Assembly: GCF_000301075.1 (NCBI RefSeq)
Contig: NZ_JH932293.1
Location: 1,922,524-1,986,523, forward strand
Direction of reading: 5' to 3'
DNA length: 64,000 bases
Origin: Bergeyella zoohelcum ATCC 43767
GTDB lineage: Bacteria; Bacteroidota; Bacteroidia; Flavobacteriales; Weeksellaceae
Under the pieces are notes generated by a model. The model did no database searches, was not told where the DNA came from, and worked only from the letters and a program-made list of their open reading frames with translations. The number at the start of each line of letters is the position of its first letter. Position 1 is the stretch's first letter. The translations under genes and the position numbers were made by a program. Shown here one piece after another: positions 54,716-63,625 of the stretch.

Positions 54716-54936
54716 AATGATAGCGAGTAAACATTTCGGCGTTCTATCATTAGATTTCTCAAACAAAAATCACACGAAGCGTTCGGGAGTGTGTATGCCC
54801 GTATGTTCAGACAAAAAATTTCGGTACAATCTTATAAAAAAATGCAGGTCGGTGAATAATATCGTCCTTTTTTTATTTACAAAAATTAACACTTGTAATT
54901 ATATTAATAACCTATATCATCATTCCAACAATCATT
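54716..54936 (+). promoter_or_regulatory. Structured purC leader, candidate riboswitch/attenuator
   Basis: About 220 nt of untranslated leader. Stem 1 pairs AATGATAG (54716-54723) with CTATCATT (54744-54751). A second region can fold in two exclusive ways: CACAC (54771-54775) with GTGTG (54789-54793), enclosing CGAA/TTCG; or CGGG (54784-54787) with CCCG (54798-54801). A third hairpin, AGGTCG with CGTCCT (54846-54868, one mismatch), is followed by seven T. The layout of promoter, alternative stems, terminator and gene is riboswitch-like. I recognise no known class. An 84-codon frame from 54717 runs into purC out of frame and looks non-coding. Confidence 0.45.
54846..54874 (+). terminator. Candidate attenuator terminator in purC leader
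   Basis: AGGTCG pairs with CGTCCT (five pairs and one T-T mismatch) around an 11-nt loop, followed by TTTTTTTATTT. It is weak compared with the gene-end terminators of this window, as expected for a regulated one. Confidence 0.45.
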
Positions 54937-55659
54937 ATGGCAACGAAAGGAGAAATGCTTTACGAAGGTAAAGCGAAACAAATTTTTGCAACGGAAAACC
55001 CAGAGGAAGTCATCGTAAAATTTAAAGACGATGCCACAGCTTTTAACGCTCAGAAGAAAGGACAGTTTGATCTAAAAGGCGAAATGAATAACGCCATCAC
55101 TACCCTTTTGTTTGAGTATTTACAGGAAAAAGGAATCCCTACCCACTTCATAAAACACCTTAATGAAAGAGAGCAATTAGTAAGAAAAGTATCTATCATT
55201 CCATTAGAAATGGTGGTAAGAAACTATGCTGCGGGAAGCATGGCACAAAGATTAGGTGTAGAAGAAGGAACTAAATCTCCTATTACCATTTTTGATATTT
55301 GCTACAAAGATGATGCCCTAGGAGATCCACTCATTAATGACTATCATGCTATTTTCTTAAGTGCTGCCACCAAAGAAGAATTGGATGAAATGTATGCACT
55401 CACTGCAAAAATCAATAATCTGCTCATCGAGCTTTTTGATAAAATGAATATCATTTTGGTAGATTTCAAAATAGAACTGGGAAAAACATCAGACGGAAAA
55501 ATCATTCTTGCAGATGAAATTTCTCCTGACACTTGCAGACTTTGGGACAAGGATACCATGAAAAAACTAGACAAAGACAGATTCCGTAGAGACCTTGGAG
55601 AAGTTACGGAAGCCTATGTAGAAATTTACGAAAGACTAAAAAAAGTGCTGAATAAATAA
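54937..55659 (+). CDS. purC: Phosphoribosylaminoimidazole-succinocarboxamide synthase
   Basis: A 240-residue SAICAR synthase of the purine pathway, joining aspartate to CAIR with ATP. Visible blocks are [12 protein letters not shown] at the N-terminus, [30 protein letters not shown] and [17 protein letters not shown]. The length matches the bacterial single-domain enzyme. It starts a purC-purF operon (4-bp gap) and is preceded by a long structured leader. Confidence 0.96.
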   Translation: MATKGEMLYEGKAKQIFATENPEEVIVKFKDDATAFNAQKKGQFDLKGEMNNAITTLLFEYLQEKGIPTHFIKHLNEREQLVRKVSIIPLEMVVRNYAAGSMAQRLGVEEGTKSPITIFDICYKDDALGDPLINDYHAIFLSAATKEELDEMYALTAKINNLLIELFDKMNIILVDFKIELGKTSDGKIILADEISPDTCRLWDKDTMKKLDKDRFRRDLGEVTEAYVEIYERLKKVLNK

Positions 55660-55663
55660 TCGC

Positions 55664-57166
55664 ATGAAAAAGAATAACAAAGAACATATACACCATAAAA
55701 AAAATTACCTCAGTATATTTAAAAATGAGGCTTATGGTAGAAATCTTTTTCGCACCCGAAAAGAAGAGCAGATAGATGCACCACAAGAAGAGTGTGGAAT
55801 TTTCGGAATGTACACCCCTGAAATTACCGATACTTTTTCCCTTTCCCAATTCGGACTCTTCGCTTTACAACATAGAGGACAGGAGGCATGTGGCATCTCA
55901 GTATCTAATAGTGGCAAAATAGTAAATATTAAGGACGAGGGGCTGGTACTTGATGTGTACAAAGAAATAGAAAACCCTGAGGCATTCATGGGAAATTCAG
56001 TCATTGGACATACACGATATACCACGGCGGGAGATAAGAAGAAATACAATTATCAGCCGTTTTTTGCCAAAAATGAATACGACCAAATCATCCTCTCTAT
56101 TGCTCACAATGGAAACTTAACTAATGCACACCAACTTAAAAAAGAGTTAGAAGCTGAGGGGGTGGTTTTCCGTGCCACTTCAGATTCCGAAGTGATTCTT
56201 CGATTAATTCAAAAAAACTTAGACTTAGGACTTAGAGGTGCCATTAAAGCTACAATGGAAAAAATAGAAGGAGCTTACTCCGTGGTAGGCATCACCCGAA
56301 ATAAATTCTTCGCTTTTAGAGATTTCCATGGTATCCGTCCTTTGGTTTTGGGTAAAATCAATGACGGCTATGCCGTAGCTTCTGAAACGGCTGCGTTAGA
56401 TGCCATCGGTGCGGTATATGAGAGAGATATTCTTCCTGGAGAAATTATCTATACCAGTGAAAACGAAGAAGGCTTAAAGAGCTATCAAGTAAAAAAGGAT
56501 TGTCAAAACTCAATATGCTCTTTTGAGTACATCTATTTCGCAAGACCGGACTCTGAAATGGAAGGCATTAATGTATATGATGTAAGAGAAAAATCAGGCG
56601 AGAAAATATGGGAACAGGCTCCTGTAGATGCAGACATTGTGATTGGAGTGCCAGATTCTGGTGTTCCAGCAGCCATAGGTTTTTCTAAGGTTTCAGGAAT
56701 TCCTTTCCGTCCTGTGTTGGTAAAAAACAGATACATCGGGAGGTCTTTCATCATCCCTACACAAGAGATGAGAGAACGAATAGTGAATTTAAAACTCAAC
56801 CCTATTATCCACGAAATTAAAGGAAAGAGAGTGGTCATCATTGATGACTCCATCGTAAGAGGTACCACTTCTAAACGATTAGTAAAAATTTTAAAAGATG
56901 CAGGAGTTAAGGAAATTCACTTCCGAAGTGTGTCTCCTCCCATCACAGCACCGTGCTTTTTAGGCATTGACACTCCTTCTAAGGACGACCTTATCTCTGC
57001 TAATATGTCCAAGGAAGAACTAAGACAATATTTAGGTGTGGATTCATTAGAATTTTTAAACTTGGATAACCTTAAAGAGATATTAGGTTCCTCTCACCAC
57101 TGCTTCGGATGTTTCACAGAACAATATCCTGTGGACAAAGGGGAAGAAACTGCATTATTTAATTAA
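55664..57166 (+). CDS. purF: Amidophosphoribosyltransferase
   Basis: A 500-residue first enzyme of purine synthesis, forming phosphoribosylamine from PRPP and glutamine. The glutaminase nucleophile is Cys44 in QEECGIFGMY, behind a long propeptide of 43 residues that must be removed. The PRPP loop is VVIIDDSIVRGTTSKRL. Cysteines in NSICSFEYIYFARP, APCFLGID and HHCFGCFTEQYP match the iron-sulfur ligands of the Bacillus-type enzyme, so it is probably the Fe-S, oxygen-sensitive form. The propeptide is longer than the usual 10-20 residues; an internal start cannot be excluded. An IS copy follows 43 bp downstream. Confidence 0.95.
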   Translation: MKKNNKEHIHHKKNYLSIFKNEAYGRNLFRTRKEEQIDAPQEECGIFGMYTPEITDTFSLSQFGLFALQHRGQEACGISVSNSGKIVNIKDEGLVLDVYKEIENPEAFMGNSVIGHTRYTTAGDKKKYNYQPFFAKNEYDQIILSIAHNGNLTNAHQLKKELEAEGVVFRATSDSEVILRLIQKNLDLGLRGAIKATMEKIEGAYSVVGITRNKFFAFRDFHGIRPLVLGKINDGYAVASETAALDAIGAVYERDILPGEIIYTSENEEGLKSYQVKKDCQNSICSFEYIYFARPDSEMEGINVYDVREKSGEKIWEQAPVDADIVIGVPDSGVPAAIGFSKVSGIPFRPVLVKNRYIGRSFIIPTQEMRERIVNLKLNPIIHEIKGKRVVIIDDSIVRGTTSKRLVKILKDAGVKEIHFRSVSPPITAPCFLGIDTPSKDDLISANMSKEELRQYLGVDSLEFLNLDNLKEILGSSHHCFGCFTEQYPVDKGEETALFN

Positions 57167-57201
57167 GCATATTCGGAAAATCCACAAATTAACAAACTAT
57201 T

Positions 57202-57209
57202 TAAAAATT
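57202..57209. repeat. Left target-site duplication of IS copy 2
   Basis: TAAAAATT abuts the left end of the element; the same 8 bases abut its right end at 58532-58539. Confidence 0.85.
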
Positions 57210-57270
57210 GACAATATAACAAAAAATGGTGCTTAAAAACCTTGTAAAGCATTGTCTTTTATAGACTTAT

Positions 57271-57306
57271 AAGAGTTATAATGAAAGTGGTTTCATTATA
57301 ACTCTT
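57271..57306 (+). promoter_or_regulatory. Hairpin in front of transposase start, copy 2
   Basis: The same 16-bp perfect stem with GTGG loop as in copy 1, ending 5 nt before the transposase ATG at 57312. Here read-through from purF is expected, since no terminator lies between purF and the IS. Confidence 0.7.
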
Positions 57307-57311
57307 ATTTT

Positions 57312-58286
57312 ATGTCCAAAACGAATAAAAAATGTCCAGTTTGTGATTCTAATCACATCATCAAAAAAGGAAAAAGAAATGGAAAACAACGCTTTCAATG
57401 TGGAGATTGTCAGGCAAATTTTACGATTAAAAACATTGGTGTAAAAAGAAAAAATCAATTCATTTGGTTCAGAAAATGGATAATGGAAAGGCAAGTCTAT
57501 AAAACCCTTTCGAGGGATAGCTCAATGAGCCAATCTACCCTTCAAAACCTCTTTAAACATTACCTTTCACAAGTTCCTACCCTCAGCATCAAAAGCAAGA
57601 CAAAGGTTCATCTCTTGATTGATGGCACCTACTTTTCCAATGGATTATGCCTGATACTCTACTACGATTATGACATTCGATATGTGCAACTTTACCGCCA
57701 AACCAACAAGGAAAAACTTCGTGATATAAAGCAAGATTTGGAAAACTTAAAGAAGCTGAATGTGGCAGTTTACAGTGTAACCTGCGATGGGCATAAATCT
57801 ATTTTAGGAGCGGTAAAAAAGGTGTTTCCAGAGGTGATTATCCAAAGATGTTTAGTGCATATTAAACGACAGATTAAGAACTATTTAAGTGGTAGCCCAA
57901 AACATTTTATTAGCCAACAGCTTTTGTGTTTATCCAAAGAAATTACGCATCTAAAAACCAATGAACAGGCTAACGATTGGGTAAATAGATTTTACCAGTG
58001 GTATGTTGAAAATCAATATTTTATAGAAGAAAAATCAATGAATGAAGAATCTGGATTTCAGTGGTTTAAACATAAAAATCTACACTTAGCTACTTATCAT
58101 ATTATCAATGCCTTACCCAATATGTTTGCATATCTGAAAGATAGTGAAATCCCTTATACTACCAATCGTTTAGAAGCCTATTTTACGCATTTGAAAGAGA
58201 AATTAACCTTGCATAGAGGACTTCGTTTTGAGGCTAAAAAGAACTTTATAAAATGGTATTTATATTTTAAAAATCAAGGGGGATAA
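57312..58286 (+). CDS. IS256-family transposase, Zn-ribbon variant (copy 2)
   Basis: A 324-residue transposase, intact, with the same zinc ribbon (Cys8, 11, 30, 33), DDE residues (Asp104, Asp159, Glu288) and QRCLVH signature as copy 1. It differs by Ser247 and Lys276. Glu288 and its surroundings are unaffected, so both copies may be active. It lies downstream of and parallel to purF. Confidence 0.9.
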   Translation: MSKTNKKCPVCDSNHIIKKGKRNGKQRFQCGDCQANFTIKNIGVKRKNQFIWFRKWIMERQVYKTLSRDSSMSQSTLQNLFKHYLSQVPTLSIKSKTKVHLLIDGTYFSNGLCLILYYDYDIRYVQLYRQTNKEKLRDIKQDLENLKKLNVAVYSVTCDGHKSILGAVKKVFPEVIIQRCLVHIKRQIKNYLSGSPKHFISQQLLCLSKEITHLKTNEQANDWVNRFYQWYVENQYFIEEKSMNEESGFQWFKHKNLHLATYHIINALPNMFAYLKDSEIPYTTNRLEAYFTHLKEKLTLHRGLRFEAKKNFIKWYLYFKNQGG

Positions 58287-58311
58287 GGTTTTTTTAGCCA
58301 TAGGGTTCATC

Positions 58312-58361
58312 CGATAGTTTTAATAAAAAAGGGTGAGAAAAACTCACCCCTAAAACTATCG
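58312..58361. terminator. Large two-part stem-loop in IS right part, copy 2
   Basis: The outer CGATAGTTTTA/TAAAACTATCG and inner GGGTGAG/CTCACCC stems are identical to 11619-11668. Confidence 0.6.
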
Positions 58362-58531
58362 TTTTGAACATTGATTGTATTGCTGACAATGAACTATGTT
58401 CGTAACCTTCGTAAAAGCTATTCGCTTTTTCTCGCTTATTCCTCAGCAGAGCTTGTTTCCTCTTCCAATCAATGTGCGAAATATAAGCATTTTTTATCAA
58501 TTATAAAAGTACCATTTTTTACCACATTGCC

Positions 58532-58539
58532 TAAAAATT
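58532..58539. repeat. Right target-site duplication of IS copy 2
   Basis: TAAAAATT, identical to 57202-57209. Confidence 0.85.
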
Positions 58540-58554
58540 TCTCATATTGATAAT

Positions 58555-58593
58555 AAACCCCGAATTTAGCGAAAAGCAAAAGTCGGGGTTTTA
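58555..58593. terminator. Bidirectional terminator between purF/IS and pepD
   Basis: CCCCGA pairs with TCGGGG across a 19-nt partly structured loop, with T-runs on either strand. It probably ended both purF (before the insertion) and pepD. Confidence 0.7.
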
Positions 58594-58628
58594 TATTAGA
58601 AATTTAATAAAAACAACTCATCTATTCA

Positions 58629-60068
58629 TTACTTCTTTGGAATATTTTTCAATATCTCTTGTAAAAATTTCCAAAATTTCTGTGCTGAAGGTATGTTGGC
58701 TCTTTCATCTGGTGAATGGGCTCCTCGGATGGTTGGTCCGAAACTTACCATTTCCATTTTAGGATAGTTAGCACCGATAATACCACATTCTAAACCTGCA
58801 TGACAAGCCACTACATTAGGCTTTCCACCAAACTCTTTTTCATAAATTCCCTCCATGATTTTTATGATTTCCGCCCCTGGTTTAGGTTTCCATCCTGGAT
58901 AAGAACCCGAAAATTGCACTTCTATTCCTGCCAATTCAAATACAGATTTAAGCTGATTTGCTACCTGCATTTTTGAAGATTCCACCGAAGAGCGAGTTAG
59001 GTTCAGTACTTGTAAATCTCCATTTTTCAGTTCTACCCTCGCTACATTATTAGAGGCTTCCACTAAATCTTCTACATCTGGAGACATACGGAAAACACCA
59101 TTATGTGCAGCATGCAACGCCTGAACTACTCTCTTAGACTCTTGCTCTCTAATAGCATTACCTTCCATAGCAATGGTTTCTATGCGGATAGAAAGTTCTT
59201 TCTCTATACTTTGAAACTCTTCTATTATTTCCTTTTTTAATACCTCTGCTTTTTGAAGAAATACTCCCCTGTCCGTAACCGAAAAAAGGGCCGTTCCTTC
59301 TCTAGGAATTGCATTTCTCAGCCCACCACTATTAATTTCTATCAACTGAATAGCATGCTCTATACCCAGGAAGAAAAATCTTGCCAAAATTTTATTGGCA
59401 TTACCAAATCCTTTATGGATATCCATCCCCGAGTGTCCTCCTTGTAATCCTTTAATCTCAAGCTTTACCGCTTCTCCTGAGAAATGCTCAACAGCAAAAG
59501 ACTGATTAGCGGTAACATCTATTCCTCCGGCACAGCCTATATCTATTTCGTCATCTTCTTCAGTATCCAGATTAAGTAAAATATCTCCTGTAAGTACCCC
59601 AGGCTGTAGTCCAAAGGCACCCGTCATTCCCGTTTCTTCATCCACAGTAAAAAGTGCTTCAATGGCAGGATGAGCTATATCTTCACTTTCCAAAATACTC
59701 ATCATAGCAGCAACGCCTAAGCCATTGTCTGCCCCTAATGTAGTCCCCTTAGCCTTTAACCAATCTCCCTCTACAAACATCTGTATCCCTTGGGTCTCAA
59801 AGTCAAACTCTACATCATTATTTTTTTGGCAAACCATATCAAGGTGAGATTGGAGTACCACCGTTTTTCTATCTTCCATTCCAGCCGTAGCAGGTTTTCT
59901 GATAATCACATTTCCTGTGGCATCTACAGAAGTTTCTAATCCTAGATTTTCTCCAAAATTCTTAATAAAAGCGATTACTTTTTCCTCCTTTTTAGAAGGT
60001 CTAGGCACCGCATTAAGTGCTGCGAAATTTTTCCAAATAATCTTTGGCTCTATTTGAGTAATATCCAT
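58629..60068 (-). CDS. pepD: Aminoacyl-histidine dipeptidase PepD
   Basis: A 479-residue M20-family zinc peptidase that cleaves dipeptides such as carnosine-like Xaa-His. Visible blocks are VVLQSHLDMVCQKN (metal His/Asp), GTTLGADNGLGVA, ALFTVDEETGMTGA (catalytic Glu), the dimerisation region GGHSGMDIHKG, and the C-terminal VVACHAGLECG. The frame is open 13 codons further to 60107 (MNMIGWYK), but family proteins start near MDITQIEPK, so the ATG at 60068 is preferred. It is cytoplasmic, with no signal peptide, and follows ribA by about 80 bp. Confidence 0.93.
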   Translation of the reverse strand: MDITQIEPKIIWKNFAALNAVPRPSKKEEKVIAFIKNFGENLGLETSVDATGNVIIRKPATAGMEDRKTVVLQSHLDMVCQKNNDVEFDFETQGIQMFVEGDWLKAKGTTLGADNGLGVAAMMSILESEDIAHPAIEALFTVDEETGMTGAFGLQPGVLTGDILLNLDTEEDDEIDIGCAGGIDVTANQSFAVEHFSGEAVKLEIKGLQGGHSGMDIHKGFGNANKILARFFFLGIEHAIQLIEINSGGLRNAIPREGTALFSVTDRGVFLQKAEVLKKEIIEEFQSIEKELSIRIETIAMEGNAIREQESKRVVQALHAAHNGVFRMSPDVEDLVEASNNVARVELKNGDLQVLNLTRSSVESSKMQVANQLKSVFELAGIEVQFSGSYPGWKPKPGAEIIKIMEGIYEKEFGGKPNVVACHAGLECGIIGANYPKMEMVSFGPTIRGAHSPDERANIPSAQKFWKFLQEILKNIPKK

Positions 60069-60146
60069 AATATTAGTTAATTTTTTATACCATCCAATCA
60101 TGTTCATATTTTAAACAAAAAATAAATCACCTGTATTTCTATATGA

Positions 60147-60731
60147 TTAATCTATCCAATGCTTAAAATAGTTTTTCTTAGTCGCCAAATACTCTTCATT
60201 TTCGGGAAGCGAAGGCATCTGTAGAGGAACTCTTTCTACAAGTTCTATGGTTTCATGATTTTCGAAAATGGCCAATTTTTCAGGATTGTTAGTAAATAGC
60301 CTCACTTTTTTCACACCGAAATGAGTAAGAATCTCTGTTACCATCTGAAAATCTCTACCATCTGCAGGTAATCCCAACTGGAGGTTCGCCTCTACAGTAT
60401 CGTGTCCTTGTTCTTGCAGTGCATAGGCTTTGAGTTTATTAATGATACCTATATTTCTTCCCTCTTGTCGGAGATAAATTAATATTCCTCCATTTTCTCC
60501 AAAATATTGCATGGCTGCATCCAACTGCGGACCGCATTCGCATTTTTTTGACCTAAACACTTCTCCTGTAATACATTCAGAATGAATACGAACATTTACT
60601 ACATCATCCAACTGAGTATTTTTACTCACCAAAATAAGTTCTGGAGTCCAATCTTCTTGGGATTCCGAAAGTGCATAAATGGTAAAATCCCCAAACGCAG
60701 TAGGCAGGGAAGCTTGAGCTTGAATTTTCAT
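60147..60731 (-). CDS. ribA: GTP cyclohydrolase II
   Basis: A 194-residue enzyme that opens GTP in the first step of riboflavin synthesis. The zinc cysteines are in HSECITGEVFRSKKCECG (C-x(10)-C-x-C). The catalytic part shows LIYLRQEGRNIGIINKLKAY and the end GVKKVRLFTNNPEKLA. It is the stand-alone form without a RibB domain. It lies 15 bp after a lipoprotein gene, at the 3' end of a group starting with DUF4292 and envC. Confidence 0.95.
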   Translation of the reverse strand: MKIQAQASLPTAFGDFTIYALSESQEDWTPELILVSKNTQLDDVVNVRIHSECITGEVFRSKKCECGPQLDAAMQYFGENGGILIYLRQEGRNIGIINKLKAYALQEQGHDTVEANLQLGLPADGRDFQMVTEILTHFGVKKVRLFTNNPEKLAIFENHETIELVERVPLQMPSLPENEEYLATKKNYFKHWID

Positions 60732-60746
60732 TCTTTTTGAAAAATA

Positions 60747-61205
60747 TTAATTAGAAATTTCTATAGGTGTAGTGCTTAGCTCTGCTAGACTTCCTTTTAT
60801 CTTAACCAAACAATGATTGAGCTTTAGGAACTCATCTTCGTTCATTTTTGTTTTTGAAATATAAATTCTCTTATAGCTATTTTGGATTTGTTTCATATAC
60901 CTTTTTTGCCCTTGAACATTGTATGCTTGATAAGCGTATACAAAATTCTGTACATTGAGCTTCAGCAGATCTATTTCCTTATTAATCCCCTGATTTTTTA
61001 CATAAGTAATAGATGCCGCTGTATTGGTAAGACGGGCTAATTCAGCATTGATTTCTAATTCTTCAGGAATTGCTTTTACCGTAGTTAAAACGGGAGCCGC
61101 ACTCACCTGAGTAAATGCACTATTCATAGGGGATTTGCTCACATGCTCTACGCTACAAGAGTAGAAAGATAAGAAAACTAGAAATGCATGAATATACTTT
61201 GCCAT
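60747..61205 (-). CDS. Small lipoprotein in DUF4254-ribA group
   Basis: A 152-residue protein with a lipobox-like SFYSC (Cys17). The mature part is helical and polar (EINAELARLTNTAASITYVKN; QKRYMKQIQNSYKRIYISK). I do not recognise a family. It begins 3 bp after the DUF4254 gene and ends 15 bp before ribA, so it is cotranscribed with both. Nothing in the sequence suggests a function. Confidence 0.8.
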   Translation of the reverse strand: MAKYIHAFLVFLSFYSCSVEHVSKSPMNSAFTQVSAAPVLTTVKAIPEELEINAELARLTNTAASITYVKNQGINKEIDLLKLNVQNFVYAYQAYNVQGQKRYMKQIQNSYKRIYISKTKMNEDEFLKLNHCLVKIKGSLAELSTTPIEISN

Positions 61206-61208
61206 TAT

Positions 61209-61826
61209 TTATTTTTTATTTTGATAAAGGATTGGGTTAAGGCTTTCATCATTGTACATTTTCATTTGTTTGTACACAGTCATCTTCACCTCTCCTTTTT
61301 CAATGGCACCGAGGAGTTCGTCTATAGATTGTATCAAATCTCTTTTCTGCAAAAGTAATATACGAAGTTTTTCCTCACATGCAGCTCTATGCTCATCAGA
61401 AGCATCTTGACGATGGGCTTCTATATTCATATGATAGACTTTTAGTACCAATATAGAAAGTCTATCTATAGCCCAAGCAGGAGTTTCAGTATTTAACCTG
61501 AAATTTTCTTTCAACACAACATCCTGATACTGATGAAGAAACCAAGCATCAATATATTCCACCAAATCGGTTCTTTTCTGATTAGAGGCATCTATCTTTC
61601 TTTTAATGACCAGTGCCTCATCAGGATGGATATTTTCATCTCTGATAATATCTTCTAAGTGCCATTGTACGGTATCAATCCAATTTTTACTAAACAAAAG
61701 ATGTTCCAAACCACCTTCTTGAAAAGGATTTTGGGGAATCTTATTGATATCATCATGAACATGATACTGCTCTACTGCCTGCTGAAAAATATTCCAAGCC
61801 TTATTTGCAAAGCTGAGTTTTTCCAT
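61209..61826 (-). CDS. DUF4254 domain protein
   Basis: A 205-residue cytoplasmic, mostly helical protein. The family pattern is seen in KNWIDTVQWHLEDIIRDENI, VIKRKIDASNQKRTDLVEYID (by position, about 72-92) and INRLS-like AIDRLSILVLKVYHM. DUF4254 proteins in Bacteroidota are often near glycosyltransferase or envelope genes, but their role is unknown. It starts 4 bp after tatA and is followed after 3 bp by the lipoprotein gene. Confidence 0.88.
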   Translation of the reverse strand: MEKLSFANKAWNIFQQAVEQYHVHDDINKIPQNPFQEGGLEHLLFSKNWIDTVQWHLEDIIRDENIHPDEALVIKRKIDASNQKRTDLVEYIDAWFLHQYQDVVLKENFRLNTETPAWAIDRLSILVLKVYHMNIEAHRQDASDEHRAACEEKLRILLLQKRDLIQSIDELLGAIEKGEVKMTVYKQMKMYNDESLNPILYQNKK

Positions 61827-61830
61827 GAAT

Positions 61831-62013
61831 TTAGCTTGGGTTATTGGTGCTCTCTCTTTCAGAAGTTTCTTTTTTATCTTCTTTTACAGCGTCCTTAAAT
61901 TCCTTGATTCCTGAACCCATTCCTCTCATAAGTTCTGGAATTTTCTTAGCTCCGAATAAAATGACGATTATTAATAATAATAAGAGTATTTCTCTAAATC
62001 CTATTCCACCCAT
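61831..62013 (-). CDS. tatA: Twin-arginine translocase TatA/TatE family subunit
   Basis: A 60-residue subunit of the Tat pathway, which exports folded proteins. One membrane helix ([21 protein letters not shown]) begins at about residue 8; the FG hinge and amphipathic helix ([18 protein letters not shown]) are typical, followed by a short polar tail. It lies 58 bp after envC. No tatC is in the window. Confidence 0.94.
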   Translation of the reverse strand: MGGIGFREILLLLLIIVILFGAKKIPELMRGMGSGIKEFKDAVKEDKKETSERESTNNPS

Positions 62014-62071
62014 ATTTATAGTTGTTAATTATTTGTATTCTTATTTTTTATTTCTACAAAGGTAGTATTTT

Positions 62072-63625
62072 TTAGTTTATCCACCCCACAGGATCTACCG
62101 GAGTAGTACCATTCCAAATTTGGAATTCTAGCGTGTGGGTTCCTTCAAAATCTTCTCCCACTACTCCTACAACGGTTCCTCCTGATATTTTTTGGTTTTG
62201 TTTTACGCTGGTAGATGCCAAATTCCCATAAGTAGTAAAATAGCCATCATGCTTCACCACCACCGTTCTAGTACCATCTCCACCGTCTAATATTCTACTT
62301 ACCACACCAGGGAAAACACATTTAGCAGCAGTACCCTTACTCACCGCAATTTTGATGCCATGGTTTTCTTCCCAAATATTTTTAAACACGGGATGAGGTT
62401 GTCTCCCGAATCTGTGCGTAATTCTTCCATAGGCAGGCATGGAGAGCTTTCCTTTACTTGCCACAAAACTAGCAGATGAAGTAGTTACTCCAAAGTCAGT
62501 CATTGTTTTAGCTTCTGCTGCCTTTTTTTCTGCTTCCTTTTTCTTTTCTAGCTCTGCTTCTGCCGCTTTCGCTGCAGCTAGTTTTTCATTAGCTGCTTTG
62601 GCTTTTGCTGCAGCTTCTGCAGCTTCTTTTGCCGCAGCCTCTCTTCTTGCTATTTCCCTTGCGGTAGCTTCTGCTCTGGCTGCATTCTCAGCTCTTTTTT
62701 TCTCCTCAGCTGCTTTCTTTGCCATAAGCTCTTCGGCTCTTTTTGCTTCTGCTTCTGCTGCTTTTCTTTGTTTTTCCAGTGCAGCAGCTCGGGCTTTATT
62801 TTCAGCATCTATTCTTGCTTTCTCTCTTTCTGCAGCCTCTCTAGCTATTCTTCTTTTTTCTGCCTCTTCTTTTTTTCTGGCTTCTTCATTGGCTTTTGCT
62901 AAACGAATTTCTTCAGCAATGATAGCTCTGATTTGCCCCTCCAGAGATCTCTGCTGTGCTTGTTTTTGCTGTAGCTCGGCAACGAGTTTTTTCTCATTTT
63001 GTTTAAACTCTTCCACCACTCTAGCTTTTTCTTCCCTTTCTGCTTGAATGGTAATGAGTTCTTTTTGTTGATTCTTAAGCAATGCTTGTTTTTCGTTTAC
63101 AGACTTTTCCTTACTGGCAATGGCTTTTTGCAGATCCTCTTTAGCTTTGGTAATTTTTTCTGCCTGTTTAGTCTGATAATCACTATAATTTCTCAAATAC
63201 TGTACACGACGAATGGCCTGACCAAAACTTTTGGAAGAAAGAATAAAAGTTACTTTATTATTAACATCTCTATTTTTATAGGCATTAATCAGCACTTGCT
63301 TATAATTCTTTCTAAGCACTTCCAATTCACGGTTTTGCCTATTAATCTCCAGTTGTTTTAGATAAATATCTTCTTCTATAAATTTCTTTTCCTTTTGCGT
63401 GTTTTGATAGACTTGCTCTCTAAGCTGAATCTTTCTATTCACATTATCTAAATATGCTACAGAAATTCTAGATTCTTTTTTAGACTTAGCAATTTCAGCA
63501 TTAATATTAGCAATTTGCTTTTTCAGTTCAGCACTTTGTTTTTGCAACTGCTCTTTTCTATTTTGCCCCAAAGCAGAAGTAGAAAAAAAGAAAAAGGTAG
63601 ATAAGAAGACGATATATCGGGTCAT
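62072..63625 (-). CDS. EnvC-like murein hydrolase activator with degenerate LytM domain
   Basis: A 517-residue periplasmic protein. A signal peptide ends near SALGQ (residue 21). A long coiled coil covers about 22-230. An Ala/Glu/Lys-rich TolA-like stretch follows at about 230-375, then a C-terminal LytM (M23) domain at about 390-517. The M23 zinc ligands are not all kept: HGIDI is HGIKI and the YxHL motif is YGNL. Like E. coli EnvC it is therefore more likely an amidase activator at the septum than a peptidase. Its start overlaps the DUF4292 gene by 4 nt. Confidence 0.88.
   Translation of the reverse strand: MTRYIVFLSTFFFFSTSALGQNRKEQLQKQSAELKKQIANINAEIAKSKKESRISVAYLDNVNRKIQLREQVYQNTQKEKKFIEEDIYLKQLEINRQNRELEVLRKNYKQVLINAYKNRDVNNKVTFILSSKSFGQAIRRVQYLRNYSDYQTKQAEKITKAKEDLQKAIASKEKSVNEKQALLKNQQKELITIQAEREEKARVVEEFKQNEKKLVAELQQKQAQQRSLEGQIRAIIAEEIRLAKANEEARKKEEAEKRRIAREAAEREKARIDAENKARAAALEKQRKAAEAEAKRAEELMAKKAAEEKKRAENAARAEATAREIARREAAAKEAAEAAAKAKAANEKLAAAKAAEAELEKKKEAEKKAAEAKTMTDFGVTTSSASFVASKGKLSMPAYGRITHRFGRQPHPVFKNIWEENHGIKIAVSKGTAAKCVFPGVVSRILDGGDGTRTVVVKHDGYFTTYGNLASTSVKQNQKISGGTVVGVVGEDFEGTHTLEFQIWNGTTPVDPVGWIN

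Larger units (their letters stand above)
57210..58531 (+). mobile_element. IS256-family insertion sequence (Zn-ribbon variant), copy 2
   Basis: A 1322-bp element in the same orientation as copy 1 and identical to it apart from two bases (58050 and 58137). It is flanked by the 8-bp duplication TAAAAATT. It inserted between purF and a terminator 24 bp further on that probably ended the purC-purF transcript. The hairpins at 57271-57306 and 58312-58361 match those of copy 1. Confidence 0.92.

Noticed and set aside
54705-54880. 6S RNA or tmRNA at the purC leader
   Set aside because: The 5' end pairs locally with 54744-54751 and not with the 3' end, so the long rod of 6S RNA is not formed; no tRNA-like end for tmRNA is present.
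54717-54971. 84-codon gene or leader peptide before purC
   Set aside because: The frame starts right at the presumed transcription start and runs into purC out of frame. It shows no run of regulatory codons, and the RNA-structure explanation fits better.
62439-63047. 202-codon Ala/Ser-rich frame antisense to the EnvC-like gene
   Set aside because: It is a by-product of the Ala/Glu/Lys-rich coding repeat on the other strand.
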